A DNA stretch of 64,000 nucleotides from Sisyra terminalis. Taxonomy: Eukaryota; Arthropoda; Insecta; Neuroptera; Sisyridae. The position numbers and the translations under genes are program-made. Where the stretch lies: contig OY292277.1 in NCBI GenBank assembly GCA_958496175.1, positions 23,020,282 to 23,084,281 of the forward strand, written 5' to 3'. Below the pieces are notes generated by a model that did no database searches, was not told the DNA's origin, and was given only the letters and a program-made list of their open reading frames with translations. Of the stretch, positions 47,910 to 59,469 are shown in pieces. How positions within the stretch are numbered: position 1 is the stretch's first letter; each line of letters opens with the position of its first letter.

Positions 47910-50215
47910 ATGGAGTAAATCCAGAGGTTGCAATCTTGGGCTATAATTAACCTGATCCTGAATAACTCTTCTACCGAAGAAAATTTTAAAAATAGCCTAA
48001 TTAACCAACATAACTCACAAAAACTCAAATGTGATAGACCACACACTAAAGATAGCTATTTAACAGAAAAAAAGTCCTCTATTCGATAAATCTTACACGT
48101 TTATCCTACACATTTCACAGGTGAAAATACGTACGTTTTGTCTACTCTCCGGATAAAATTTTATCTGGACAATAAATGTGTCTATTTAGATATGAAAGTA
48201 CCGGTCCTTAGTCCTGTAATCTAATTATAATAAACTGAGATTATAAAGTATCTAATTTAAAGTATCTATTTGGGTATCTAACTACTAGAGGTAAAACAAA
48301 ATAAAACACTATGTTTAATCTTTACGGTACCTTGGTATCTACATTACTTTTCGGTATCTGAGATACTTTTTAAGTATTTATTACAAGATAAAAATTCTTT
48401 TAAAAATATCTCAGATACTAGTTACTTTTCGCCAAAAAATAAAGGAGCTAAAATAAAGTAACTACGATACTTTTTTCTTAGAGTTCTGTTTAAATTGCAA
48501 AAGTTCAATGAAGTTTATTCATAGATCAAAAAAAAAAAAAATCGAAAAGACAACAATTTATTGGCTAATGAATAAGGCTATAGACTTATGAAGAATGTAC
48601 TTTTTATTGATTTTATTGATTACCAACAGTTATTTTTACAAATATTCTTTTTAATATATCAATTTATAAAAAAAAAAATTTTTTATACTTACAATATATA
48701 CAGTAAAAAAATCAATGTTAATGTCGACAATGTCGTTATAAAAAAGATGAAAAGACCGAGTGATTATAATTGAGAGTTACAAGTAAAAGTATTTATATAT
48801 AATTTATGTAACTGTTTTTATGTTTCATAACACTTAAGAGTAGCAAAAAAAAGTTAAATACCGTTCTATGAAAATGTAAAGAAACAATAAAGATTTTTTA
48901 TAACAAAAATTACTTACAATTACGAGTAGTATTATACTCGTAAATATACAATGTTGATTATTATTTTTTTCTTGTTATTACCTTCATCTAAGCTAGATCT
49001 ACTGATTAGATTAAATATTAATAATTTCTTAGTAATAGAACTAAATAACTTTACATCTGGATAGCATGAGCACGAAATAATTGGAGCAAAGTAAATTTTT
49101 CATTAATAATCTATTTATTGTGACAAAATTCATTACATTTGAAAGAAAATAATTCCTTTTTCTTTTAGTGCTTTTAAAATTATTAATATCAAACATTATT
49201 CAACTTGAAGATTTCATATTTTAATTCTGAAAATTAAAAAAATATACATTAAAAAGCATTATTCAAATGATAAATTCATTACCATATTAAAAGTTTGTAT
49301 AAAGCAAGTAACTTTAAGCGCCTGGCTTATCTAACTATAAATATAAGAAAATAAATGGTCGTTGCCACTATGAAATATTCTTAAAACCATAAAAAGATAC
49401 TTTAAATACCTAAATTAAACTCTCTGGTATGAGTGTATGAGTTTATATTGTGCAGTACCTGTCAAATAATTTTATAATACTTCGAAAGTTCTCTTCAAAA
49501 ATGTTATCTGCAATATATCTTTAATAAAAACTAGCTAAATTATTATGTTTTTCATCGTACAAAATGTATATATATCACTTTTATATTATATATCATACAC
49601 CATTTAAAATTTTATAGTAAAAAAAATAATTTTATTTTCCTATTTGACTACAAATACCTACGTTGTACAAGACATAAAGCAACTGTAACAATTATTAGAT
49701 ATTTATTGCGTAAAAATTAATTTGGTATGTACCTACCCAAAAGCTTTTTTGCCTTTATTTACCCTTTTCCCTTTATTTAACAATACTGTTTAATTATTAT
49801 TCTTTTCTTTCGTTTTGCCACCTAATATGGCCAATCAACAATTAAGATAAAGACATATCGATTAACAACAATTAATATTTGGCACAAAATCTTCTTCTTA
49901 ATTCTAACATCATTGCCTACGTATGGTAATTGTGATACTTGTACTCGAAAACCAGGACTTCATATCGGTAATTGTTATATTTCTATATTGGTAACCATTT
50001 TTCCGGCCTGTGATGATCATAACACTCTTCGAAAATAATGCCGAAAGCAGTGAAAACCTATTTATTAAAACATGTTTACAGTATATTTAAAATTAATTTG
50101 TGACTGTATAATTTTCAAAGTGGCCCGCGGAGTTCAATTTCATAGTGGTCCATGTGATTGTTTAGATTAACTACCCTTCAAGGATAAAATTAAAAAAATT
50201 AACAAAAGATTTTAA
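47910..50215. other. gene-free stretch with AGTATCT words
   Basis: No gene. At 48240-48460 the word AAGTATCT and its relatives (GGTATCT, AGATACT) recur about ten times on both strands at irregular spacing. The rest is AT-rich without features. Confidence 0.5.
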
Positions 50216-50218
50216 AAA

Positions 50219-50592
50219 TCTCACTTGTATTGACAAAATGCACTAAAAAGTAAAAAATAAATTTATGAACTGAATCTTAGTACTGATTTCACCATTGATT
50301 TTAACGTGACATTGGCCAATTAATGAGAATCGTAAGTTATCTAGTTGTGCATCAAAGCTAGGAGTGCAACTTTGTTTACAATTTGATAATATGGAACTCC
50401 CCTTGCTTTGATATATAACTAGATAGATTACGATTCTCATTATTTGGTTAATTTCCCCTTAATATCGATGGTGAAATTGGTAAGAACATTCAGTTCATTA
50501 AATTATTTTTTACTTTTTAGTGCATTTTGTCAAATTATTTTAAATGTGTTAAATTATTTTTTACTTTTTAGTGAATTTTATCAATACAAGCG
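50219..50592. mobile_element. fold-back element with a duplicated segment in one arm
   Basis: The outer ends CTCACTTGTATTGAC and, reverse complemented, CTCGCTTGTATTGAT pair, and the pairing continues for about 150 bases to the centre near 50375 (AATGAGAATCGTAAGTTATC against GATTACGATTCTCATT). In the right arm, a block of about 50-60 bases ending TTTTTTACTTTTTAGTG is present twice in tandem (about 50498-50522 and 50553-50575). No frame. The whole unit could form one hairpin of more than 100 pairs. Confidence 0.75.
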
Positions 50593-50600
50593 AGGTTTGT

Positions 50601-50840
50601 AAAATATTTGGCTCAAGTGTACTTTATCACATCCACAATCTGGCAATGTTGCATTTTCGACTTTGTTTTTAATTTAATTTGCGATATTTTTGTTTATTCA
50701 ATTCTAATATGGTATAATTCTCTCTTTTGTGGCTAAATTTTCATTAAGGACCGATTTAATCGCGAATTAAATTAAAAACAAAATCGAAAATGCAACATTG
50801 CCAGATTGTGGGTGTGCTAAAGTACACATGAGCCAAATAT
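50601..50840. mobile_element. palindromic core module M1, second solo copy
   Basis: Inverted ends AAATATTTGGCTCAAGTGTA at the left and, reverse complemented, ATATTTGGCTCATGTGTACT at the right. Inner blocks CCACAATCTGGCAATGTTGC and GCAACATTGCCAGATTGTGG pair. The centre has AATATGGTATAATTCTCTC, as in 42925-43131. It directly follows the fold-back element. Confidence 0.7.
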
Positions 50841-50844
50841 ATTA

Positions 50845-53230
50845 CTAAATATTCTTTTTCTTCATTGTTTTTAGTTTAATACGTGAATAAATCGGGTCGG
50901 CTTGACTTCTCTGGAAATAGTGAAAAAAATCATTTGAGCACTGTTATTCAGGAAAAAGAACAGGGTATGAAAAATTAGTTATTAATAAACGAAAAATCAA
51001 TTGTTGGGGATATTTTGTGCAAGGATTTTTTTGTCTGGGGATATTATCACGTGGATATGTTGTCGGGAGATTAAGACATCTGATACCGTTTCAATGAACT
51101 GATTTAGATCGCTTTTGTAAAATTGCTAAAAATAATAAGATAAACTATTCCAGTTTCTTATTCTATAAGTAGTAAAAGTCTTGAAGTAGCTGTACGATAC
51201 AAACCGACAAGACTATAAGGATTCTATTATACTTTTTAAGAATAAATTCAAACAACTTCTATTACCTGCAACGAAAATCAATTCTTCTACATTTCCAAAC
51301 CACGAGTCGCAACTGTTTTAAATATAAAAGGAATAATACAAGTTTTTCATAGACAACGACAAATTTATTTTCAATGATAAACAAAAATTCCATTACAAAG
51401 CATCTCCTTATATTTTCCTCAACATAGCGTCCAATTTCCGGATCACTCAAGTCTTAGAATGCATGACAAGTATCTACAACTGATATAAGCAAAGCTCAAA
51501 GAAACTACAAGTATCAACAATGTTTCTATAAAGAGGAAGATTATCATTTTTGTTTTGTAAAGACATCAGCATTAAAAAGGTTTGTCTTTAAATTGTTTTC
51601 TGCTTTTGTAAGTGTAAAATTAATAGTGTTTCATTGTGCATTATGCAAATGTCTAGGAAGAATCCCTTATTCATCATTAGAACTGGCTATAGCACGTACA
51701 TAAGTATTATGTTAACTTTAAAGCAATAAATGATGCTGTTTCAGAATTGAAGCCAAAACCTTTCCCATTATTCTGTACTCTTACGTTTTATAATCCATCA
51801 TTTTCATTAATCTAGCATTAGCTTAATTTTCTTCCGACGGAGTGATAAGACAACGTGTGTTAAACTTTCGTTTATTATAAACTTCATAATAATATTTCTC
51901 AAGCTGACATAAGTGTATTCAGAGAATAAAACGACACTTATAACTAATGATTTCATAGTTGAAATATTTTTAAAAAAAAAAGCATTTAGCTAAACAAAGT
52001 CATCATAATTTAAGTAGTTTAAGTTGATTCAAGTACTTCCAGTAATTACTTATCTCTTAGTCAATATGAATAGCAAAAGCATATTTTTAACAAATCCTGT
52101 CATAAATTCAATTTAAAGATTTCATGAAGTTTAATATTTCAAATATCGGAGGTCACATTTCTATATGTTACCATACGGGATCGCCTTAAATTAAAAGTGG
52201 AGGTCGAGAAAAAATCTGTTACGGATGACTCACTTTCCTAATATGTTTACATTTATGAATAAAATGAGAAAAAATATATAAAAAAAACTTTATAGAAATA
52301 TATTGAAAAAGGTTTCTTCGTCGTCATCAGTCCAATTTTATTCATATATTCGTTAGTAGGTAATTATCAACACCAGGATCAAACCATGAAACAATTTTAA
52401 CGACTTATTCAAATGAAATGTGATTGTATTTTCCAGCCACAACATCCAAATACGAGATCCGTTCGGATGAAATTTATGTTCTTATTTATTTGAGGTGTTT
52501 TTATTAGTTAAAATCCAAAAATATAATATCGTTAAAACTAATAATAATCAAACAAGTTTTTGTTTCCGTCAACGTTTCCGTAATTGTCTAAGGAATTTGA
52601 GCCGCACATCTCCATTTTTTCCAAGGTTTTGTATTTAATTGCTTTCATTTCTCTGGTGTTTTGCCATATAAAAAATTGTTCCCTCCGGTCTTAGGTTTTC
52701 CTCAAAAACTATGGGTGTGTTGTAAACATTTTATATGTATCCCTATAAATCATAATATTTTTTTTCCACGTAAAGGTCACCCCTATGTCAAAACGCTTCA
52801 ATTACATCAACGTCAATAACAAATTTTACACGTAGTCATGTAGACTTTATTCTTCGCTTTTCCAATATTAGTGTGGCCTTAAACTTAATTTTTTCCACTG
52901 AAGGCTTCTTGTCAAAGGGTGTACATTTTAAAACCTAGGTCAAAAAAAGGCTTTGAGTTTTATTCAAATTTTATTTTCATGGGCAGAATTAATGTAAATG
53001 ACACAAATGAGGAACGTATTTCTTCCTCATATTTATTCCTTTTAATCTCTCCGAAGTCTCAATGAGACTTTTTCAAATTATCTCAGCAAAAACAATTTGA
53101 AAAATTAATTCATCCCTTGCGGAAACCGTAAAGAAACTCAACCCGAATAATTTCTATCATATTTTTCAATGAAACAATGAACTATTGTACTATATTGTTG
53201 AACGCACAGCAATTATTTTAAATTATTTAC
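50845..53230. other. gene-free stretch
   Basis: AT-rich throughout; no gene, recognisable transposon or repeat shared with the rest of the window. Confidence 0.55.
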
Positions 53231-53234
53231 CTTT

Positions 53235-53308
53235 ATTTAAGGGGGTTCTCCCGTGAGACGGATAAAGAAATCGATTTTTTGAAGTTAAACTTCTTTAGCG
53301 TCGTATTG
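53235..53308 (-). repeat. fragment of repeat R3, minus strand
   Basis: AAGGGGGTTCTCCCGTGAGA followed by CGGATAAAGAAATCGATTTT and AACTTCTTTAGC matches the right end of R3 (57545-57600) in the same orientation. It is cut by the hAT-like MITE at 53317. Confidence 0.5.
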
Positions 53309-53477
53309 AAAAAATGGGTATAAGCTTGGATCAGGAACGTCGAGATTTTCAGAACTGTTTAGAATGCTTTTGATATTATTCCTGTACGTATTGTTCACTC
53401 GAATGCAATTTGTACGTAAATTTTGACATGTCAAATGAAGAAGCGACTGTTATTTTCAAATATGTATTTATATTGTA

Positions 53478-55707
53478 CTAGCTGATCCCCGCAACTTCGT
53501 CTGCGTAACGTAGGTGTAGATTAAATATTCTTTTCAAATTTGCTATTTGTAGTGGTATATGAAAATTATTATTTTTCTTATTTCTTTTAAGAAAAACATA
53601 ATCATACTTAAAAACACTATTTTGTCGACTTTAAAAAGACACATTTAATATACTGTTGCTTAGAATAAAATATTTGTATGTAGTGATCAATTAATTTTCA
53701 AAAAATATTTATAAATATCTAAAAAGAGTATATCTATTGCGTATACCTACGGTAGGTATACTTACCGTGAACCAAATAATCCATAAATTAATCAGAATCT
53801 ATACATAAAAAAATATCGTCAAGTTCAATAAAATCGGTCTTAATTATGACTTAAAACAGTAAAAAGTTATCAAAACACTCACGTCAAAAAAACAGAAGCA
53901 AAGGGTCTAGATTTAGAATATTAGTAGAAATCCCATTTCATTGTCTCGACTCCCGAATGAACTTTTTTCTCAAAACTATTACAGTACTACAATGTACAAA
54001 ACTACCGCGAAATTAAAATTTGTTTGCACGAAACCCAGTTCCTCCATAATCAAGTATAACCATTGAGTATCTATGCACTTATTATTAAAATATCTGAATT
54101 TCAACTATATAATTGAACCATTTTCTTTAAGTTCGCCGAATTCCTCGCTAATCGATATTCGCTCACTAATGCATTTATTTGTAAATACGTATTTTGGATT
54201 TTCAGGTTTATAATAAGTGAAAGTCAAAAACTTAATGCTCACTTATAAACTTAACTTAACCATTGGCAGATATAACTATCAGAGTTTAAACTTTTAAGCA
54301 GACCCAAAGTTTCTGTTTCTAATATTAAACCAACTTTGTTTTATAATAAAGGGTAATTACGTTTCATTTATAACGATACTGTGACTATAAAATTTGAAAT
54401 TTTGATTGTTTATTAGATGTTATGCCGTACAAACTTTGCCGCCATTTTTCACTCTTTTAGGGGAGGAATTATCAAAAACCCTTTCTTATTATATATCTGC
54501 ATCGTATAAGAAAAAAAAATCCAAATTTCATCGACACAAATATGCATTTATATTGGAAAATACAAATACCATAAAACGAAAAAATTATGTCCTTTATTTT
54601 GATTATCATGACTAAAAAGCAGTTCGATTTCGCACATTTTGACGTTGTACATACAAAATTGTTGGAAATAGGTGGAAAGCGTGGAAGTAAATTAGAATAT
54701 TTTATTTATTTTCAATAACAATAATTGGTTTTCAAATTGTTCTAAATACCGAAGAAAAGTTAGTTTGGAAAATTTTATATTTTAATTAATAATGAAATAT
54801 ATGACAAAAAATTGCTCCCTTAATGTTTTTCAGCAGAATAAATAATTACTCCAGGTCACAATCATTGGTTCATAAAAATTAGATTTTAAAAAGTTTGATT
54901 GTTGAAAAACAAACAAAAATTAAAAACCGCCTCTATGGTATTTGGTATAAGTACCTACTACCTAAACTTTCATACTAATTAAGTGAAATGACGTTATTTA
55001 AAATGCTGTAGTTAAAATTATATAACAAAAACAGAAACTTATTATTAATTAACTATTTATTTATTAATTACACTTAGTAAATTCAAAATTTCGATTGTTG
55101 ATTAACTCTACATTTTCTCAAAGAAACTTAATCACCCCAATTCACTCTTTTAGGGTAGAAATTATCAAAAAAAAAATCTTTTCACATGCCTACTTCTTAT
55201 AAGGAATACACCGAATATTAAAATTTCATCTGGCAGAGGAAATATATACATAATTACACGATTTTATGTATGCACGGTTTTAAAAACGTATTTACTTCAA
55301 GCTTTATTAATATAATTATTTTTTTTACTACTACTGTTACTTTTTTCGTTAATATTTCCTTATTGAGCAACCCTAAGGATTTATTTTCAACAATTTTGTA
55401 AAAAAAAAATAAAAAAAAGGTTACTCTAGGATTCGAACCCACGTCTCTAATATTGTGAGCATTAGAATATCAGATACGTAAGCGAATGTGCTATTACCGT
55501 ATAATTATATTAAGTGTTTATTAAGCATAAAAACATTTACATTTCAAAAAGGCACGTCTCACGGGAACGACGGGAACGGGGTAAAAAGTATTCTATATCC
55601 TTCCCCTAGTTCTTAGCTACCTCCCTACTAATTTTCAGTCAAATCGGTTCAGCCGTTCTTGAGTTAGAAATAGTGTAACTAACACAACTTTCTTTTATAT
55701 ATATAGA
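53478..55707 (-). mobile_element. non-autonomous Helitron, 2230 bp, exact boundaries
   Basis: On the minus strand, it starts TCTATATATATAAAAGAAAG at 55707 and ends at 53478 with GCGGGGATCAGCTAG, preceded by a hairpin-capable CGCAGACGAAGTTGCG. It sits between A (53477) and T (55708) with no duplication. Joining the flanks gives TATTGTA-TTATGTAAAAT, exactly the sequence (reverse complement) at the corresponding place in the hAT copy at 21813-22239. TC start, CTAG end, hairpin and A/T target are Helitron hallmarks. No Rep-helicase frame. A tRNA-like segment lies about 0.2 kb from its 5' end. Related internal sequence occurs at 26040-28010. Confidence 0.85.
55419..55499 (-). ncRNA. tRNA-like sequence inside the Helitron
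   Basis: On the minus strand, the 81-base segment has a B box GGTTCGAATCC (55429-55439), a five-pair anticodon stem TAATG/TATTA with seven-base loop CTCACAA (anticodon position CAC, valine-like), an imperfect acceptor stem (GGTAATA with AGTAACC) and a T-run terminator just downstream. The D arm does not fold well, so it is not a functional tRNA gene as it stands. Likely a captured tRNA or tRNA-derived promoter; it could still start polymerase III. Confidence 0.4.
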
Positions 55708-55745
55708 TTATGTAAAATCTGTAAAATTAAATTTTCTAAATAAAG

Positions 55746-55974
55746 TTTACTTTGGCTCAAGTCAGCATTTCAGCACACCCACAATCTGGCAGTGTTGCAT
55801 TTTCGACTTTGTTTTAATTTAATTCGCGATTAAATCGGTCCATAATAAAAATTTACCCACAAAAGAGAGAATTATACATTGTATTATACATTATATATTA
55901 TAAATTAAAAACAAAATCGAAAATGCAAATTTGGCAGATTGTGGGTGTGCTAAAATGGACTTGAGACGAAAATT
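55746..55974. repeat. M1 module at the centre of the split hAT MITE
   Basis: GGCTCAAGTCAGC... and, in reverse, CTTGAGACGAAAATTT bracket the shared CACACCCACAATCTGGCA and GGCAGATTGTGGGTGTGC blocks. The pairing continues outward into the hAT arms, so here the module is part of one long palindrome. Confidence 0.6.
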
Positions 55975-56154
55975 TAATTTTACATATTATAATATAAATA
56001 CATATTTGAAAATAACCGTCGCTTCTTCATTTCTGGCATGTCAAAGTTTTTCGTTCAAATTGCATTCGGGTGAACAATACGTACCCATTCGAAATAGTTC
56101 TTTTCAGTTTTGAAAATCTCGACGTTCCTGATCCAAGCTTATACCAAAAAATTA

Positions 56155-56910
56155 TGAAAGTGAATTTGTACTTAGGCGACGGAAGTGACTACAGTATGAA
56201 GTTGCTCGTAAGCGTTTTAGCCAGCAACTTCAGGCAGCTGAAAACTGGCCAATTTTTGGGAGCGATTTGCATATTACCAAAACGACTAAAGTACAATACC
56301 GAGTCAATCTCAGCGCTAGCATAGGTTTTTCGTTTGTCGGTAGGGAAAATGAACAAGAATTGATCCACTCAAACCTAATACAAAGTTTAAAAGTGGCAGG
56401 AAAATAATGGTATCCATTAGTTATTATTTTACATTAAAACATCGACATCGTAGAACTAAGCAATTCAAATTTTACTCTCTTAATCATATTTATATTAATA
56501 CCCAACTAGTAACTTCCCAAAAAATATTCACAATCCAACACTGCCACAACGGATAAAAGGCAAAAATTGACAATTGAATGACATCAAAATGGTAGTTGAA
56601 ACCAATGACAACAATCAGTTCATATTTGAGATAATAATTATTATATTTGTATTCCACTCATATATCGCGATGTGTTTACAACTTTACATTCTTTATCCTC
56701 TATCTTTGCCGCCTTACATACGTTTGCTTACTATGTATGTAGGTATTAAAAGCAAATTGTGTTTGTAATTGTATCATATTTTTGTGATCACAAACCACTT
56801 CTTATAATTGAAGTGCTAGTTCACACACAACCGGAAGAAACTATGGCAGTGAATTAAAAGCATCTTTTTATTTATGCCAAAGAAGTATAATTTCTCATGC
56901 TCGTACATAA
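56155..56910 (-). repeat. composite repeat R4/R5, minus copy
   Basis: Reverse complement of the 15325-15900 element, including the first part present at 14505-14900. Landmarks on the minus strand in order: GAGAAATTATACTTCTTTGG, TGGTTTCAACTACCATTTTG, CAGTGTTGGATTGTGAATAT, GAAGTTACTAG, then ACAAACGAAAAACC and CAAATCGCTCCCAAAAATTG. About 750 bp. It directly adjoins the hAT target duplication, so the MITE inserted at its edge. No convincing frame. Confidence 0.6.
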
Positions 56911-56934
56911 GTAGACACACCGTTTTTTTTTTGC

Positions 56935-57362
56935 TAAAATTATTTCTTTGGCAAGTCTAGAATATGGTGGTCAGTAGCGCAGAGGGCGATTTCGTTACCG
57001 AAAGCCGACCGGAAATTCGCCGACCCCTATTTTCATCATTAGTCAAAAAAAATGGTAAAAAGTCAAATACCTTCAACTCCTTTAACTATTTAAAAATATT
57101 CTCTTTGTGTTTTTCTCAAAGCAAAATCTCTTATGAAATTATCAATATCAATATGCCGCCCTATTATCATGTGCTACCCGGGGCCAAGGGCCCTCCGGTA
57201 CCCACTATGCTACGCTACTGATGATAGTTAAGGGATTTTTTAAAATTGTAAGTCGCTATAAAGATATAGTCGTTATAATTTTAGCCGTGCTTAAAACTAT
57301 AAACGAATTTATATCACCATCATATTTTGAGAACGGTTTGACCGCCTAACTTCAAATTAATA
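56935..57362 (-). repeat. dispersed repeat R3 interrupted by a hAT MITE
   Basis: Minus-orientation R3: TAGAATATGGTGG, then (after the MITE) AAGGGATTTTTTAAA, CTATAAAGATATAGTCGTTA and AACGGTTTGACCGCCTAACT. The uninterrupted neighbouring copy (57545-57800) reads AGAATATGGTGGCAAAGGGA at the same place, which confirms the insertion point. Confidence 0.65.
56972..57220. mobile_element. CAGTAGCG-ended hAT MITE with 8-bp duplication
   Basis: 249 bp. The ends are CAGTAGCGCAG at the left and CTACGCTACTG at the right. Flanks are ATGGTGGT (56964-56971) and ATGATAGT (57221-57228), 6 of 8 identical, at a position shown empty in the neighbouring R3 copy. A G+C-rich right part (CCCGGGGCCAAGGGCCCTCC) is typical of this MITE type. 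The 85-codon frame across it is not a gene. Same family as 40586-40762. Confidence 0.75.
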
Positions 57363-57544
57363 GGAAAGAATCGGCACTTGTAAATATGTAATGAATTTTA
57401 TTTCAATTTAATGAAATTTTAAAGATGATATAAGAATTTTTAAGAGCTTAGACTTAAGAAGAAGTTGTTAAAATATTTTCTGTAGTATATAACATTTTAT
57501 GGATCAGAAACTAGAAACCCTAAGAAAGTATTAAAGAAAATGGT

Positions 57545-57800
57545 TGCAGAGCTTTAAAGGGGTTCTCTCGTATAATGGGTAAAGAATTTTTTTTTGCATA
57601 AACTACTTCCTTAACATAGCTAGAATATGGTGGCAAAGGGATTTTTTTAAAGTGGAAGTTTTTATAAAGATACAGTCGTTACAAAGATACAGAAGTCGTT
57701 AAAATTTTAGCAGCACTTGGAACTTGATCGTATTTTTCTCCAAACTCAGTTTTTCAAACTTGACTTAATATAACAAATATTCGCCATATAACAAGTTTGG
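57545..57800 (-). repeat. dispersed repeat R3, minus copy
   Basis: GTTCTCTCGTATAATGGGTA, ACTTCCTTAACATAGCTAGA, ATAAAGATACAGTCGTTACA and CAAACTCAGTTTTTCAAACT follow the R3 order in reverse. It lies just downstream of the other minus copy and faces the plus copy at 58750, making an inverted pair. Confidence 0.65.
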
Positions 57801-58745
57801 TTTCTTATGCCGTAAAGCTCTAGTTAACGCTATAGTTAATTTTATTATTTTATCCATTTTTAATTAATACGTTGACTACCACGGCAATTTTCAGAATTCT
57901 GGTCTAAAAAGATTGTTTTATGTATCACAAATAATAAAAATATTCATTTACTTCTTACTTTTGAATAAAATTTTTATAATTATATTTTCTGTTCATTTAT
58001 ATTTATAAATTTTTTGTTTTCTCCCAGAAGCTATCCCAGAAAGCTCCCAGAAGTATAGAGCACATATATGGGTTACTCGAATATGGCAAGTAAACACAAT
58101 ACGAAATATCTCGTAGTTGGTAGTCAATGTGTTAAGTTCATATCATTTACAAAATCACCAGAAAAAAGCAAGTTTAAAGTTTCTAGGCGAAAAGAAGCTT
58201 TTCAAATAAGATTTTGTTGTTATTATTAATTTTATTTAAAGACTTATAGCAATACATTTAAATAGTTAAGCGAAAATTTATGTATTTTTTACAAAAAAAG
58301 AAAAAAAAAACAAGTGAAAACTTCCAGTTATTATTATCAAGAGTATTTTTTTTAAACAAATCAAGCAAACACCGTTAATAGTTAATTTGTGAACAGTGGT
58401 TTTCTGAATGAATGATTTTATCATTAAAAAATGAATTTTAATGGATATTTGAAAATCATTATTGGGACGATTTTACTAATATATTTGAATTATATTTGCT
58501 CAGAATCAGAATAATTTCCTTGAAAAGTGGTGCCATTAAAAAGCAATTTTAAAATTAGTGCGTTACTCATAGATAAAGATATCTTTATCTTTTTTTAAAA
58601 AAAGGAATCTATTAAAAATATGGAAAATTGGATTTTTGGTAAACTTCTAAAGAAATAGTTTCAATTACACGTTTTTTTTGCTCTGGTTTTATTATAAAAA
58701 AATAGAAATAATTGGAATATTTCGATGATTTTTCTTTATTCTACA
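57801..58745. other. gene-free stretch
   Basis: AT-rich sequence between two inverted R3 copies; nothing recognised. Confidence 0.6.
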
Positions 58746-58749
58746 AAAA

Positions 58750-59065
58750 GGCTACAAGAAATGAGTTCACCCGATAAATTGGAAGTCAATTGGTCAGACC
58801 GTTTTTACGATATGATGGAGACAGGTTTAAAAACATAGTTTAAAAAAAAACGCGTTTAAAGTTTCAAATACGGTTAAAATTATAACCACTTCTGTATCCT
58901 TATACCAACTTAATAACAACTTCCAATTTAAGAAAATCACATTACCACCATGTTCTAGACATATTAAAGAAGTAATTTAAGCAAAAAAAAAACTGTTTTT
59001 TAACCCATTACACGGAAGAAACCCCTTAAAACCCTTAAAGCTCTCCAACTATTTTCTTTATTGTT
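58750..59065 (+). repeat. dispersed repeat R3, plus copy
   Basis: ATAAATTGGAAGTCAATTGG, GATATGATGGAGACAGGTTT, AAAGTTTCAAATACGGTTAA and TTTTTAACCCATTACACGGA follow the R3 order of 8020-8380 closely. Confidence 0.65.
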
Positions 59066-59402
59066 TTCTTTAGGTTTCATGTGACTTACACCATTCTTAT
59101 TTTAACGCTCTTATTTAACATAAATGTAAATTGACAATTTTCTAAGGACTGGGAAAAAAATCTGGCATATATTTAATGACTTATTTGAAACGATTGAGCC
59201 TTTCTTGATTAAAACATTTTTAACATTCGCTTAGATAAAAACAATTAGTAAAATTTTTTTTTCAAAACTATTTAAGAGTAGCTAAAAGATTTCCTAAAAC
59301 AAAAATTTGCATTTAAAATAGATACTTACCATTTTAATAAGCAAATAATAATTAATTTAGGACAATAATTCATACTAAAAGGGCTTTAACGTGATTATTT
59401 TG

Positions 59403-59460
59403 TCACTCCAATTAAGGGGAGTAAACTATTTTTCAAGTTTAAACCCCTTAATTGGAGTGA
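59403..59460. repeat. strong hairpin
   Basis: TCACTCCAATTAAGGGG (59403-59419) is perfectly complementary to CCCCTTAATTGGAGTGA (59444-59460), and AGTAAACT/AGTTTAAAC extends the stem imperfectly to a loop of about seven bases. Isolated; no other copy in the window. Confidence 0.8.
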
Positions 59461-59469
59461 TTATTATTT

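Larger units (their letters stand above)
53317..56145. mobile_element. hAT-like MITE, second copy, split by a Helitron
   Basis: Terminal repeats GGTATAAGCTTGGATCAGGA are at 53317 and, inverted, at 56145. Flanks AAAAAATG (53309-53316) and AAAAAATT (56146-56153) match in 7 of 8 bases. The same family as 21813-22239. Without the Helitron at 53478-55707, it is about 0.6 kb and nearly fully palindromic, with the M1 module at its centre (55746-55974). The intact copy supplies the pre-insertion sequence for the Helitron. Confidence 0.8.

Noticed and set aside
55419..55499. Functional valine tRNA gene
   Set aside because: The acceptor and D stems do not fold properly and the sequence is embedded in a Helitron; kept only as a tRNA-like relic.
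56070..56324. 84-codon plus frame
   Set aside because: It runs from the end of a hAT MITE into the reverse of repeat R5; no independent support.
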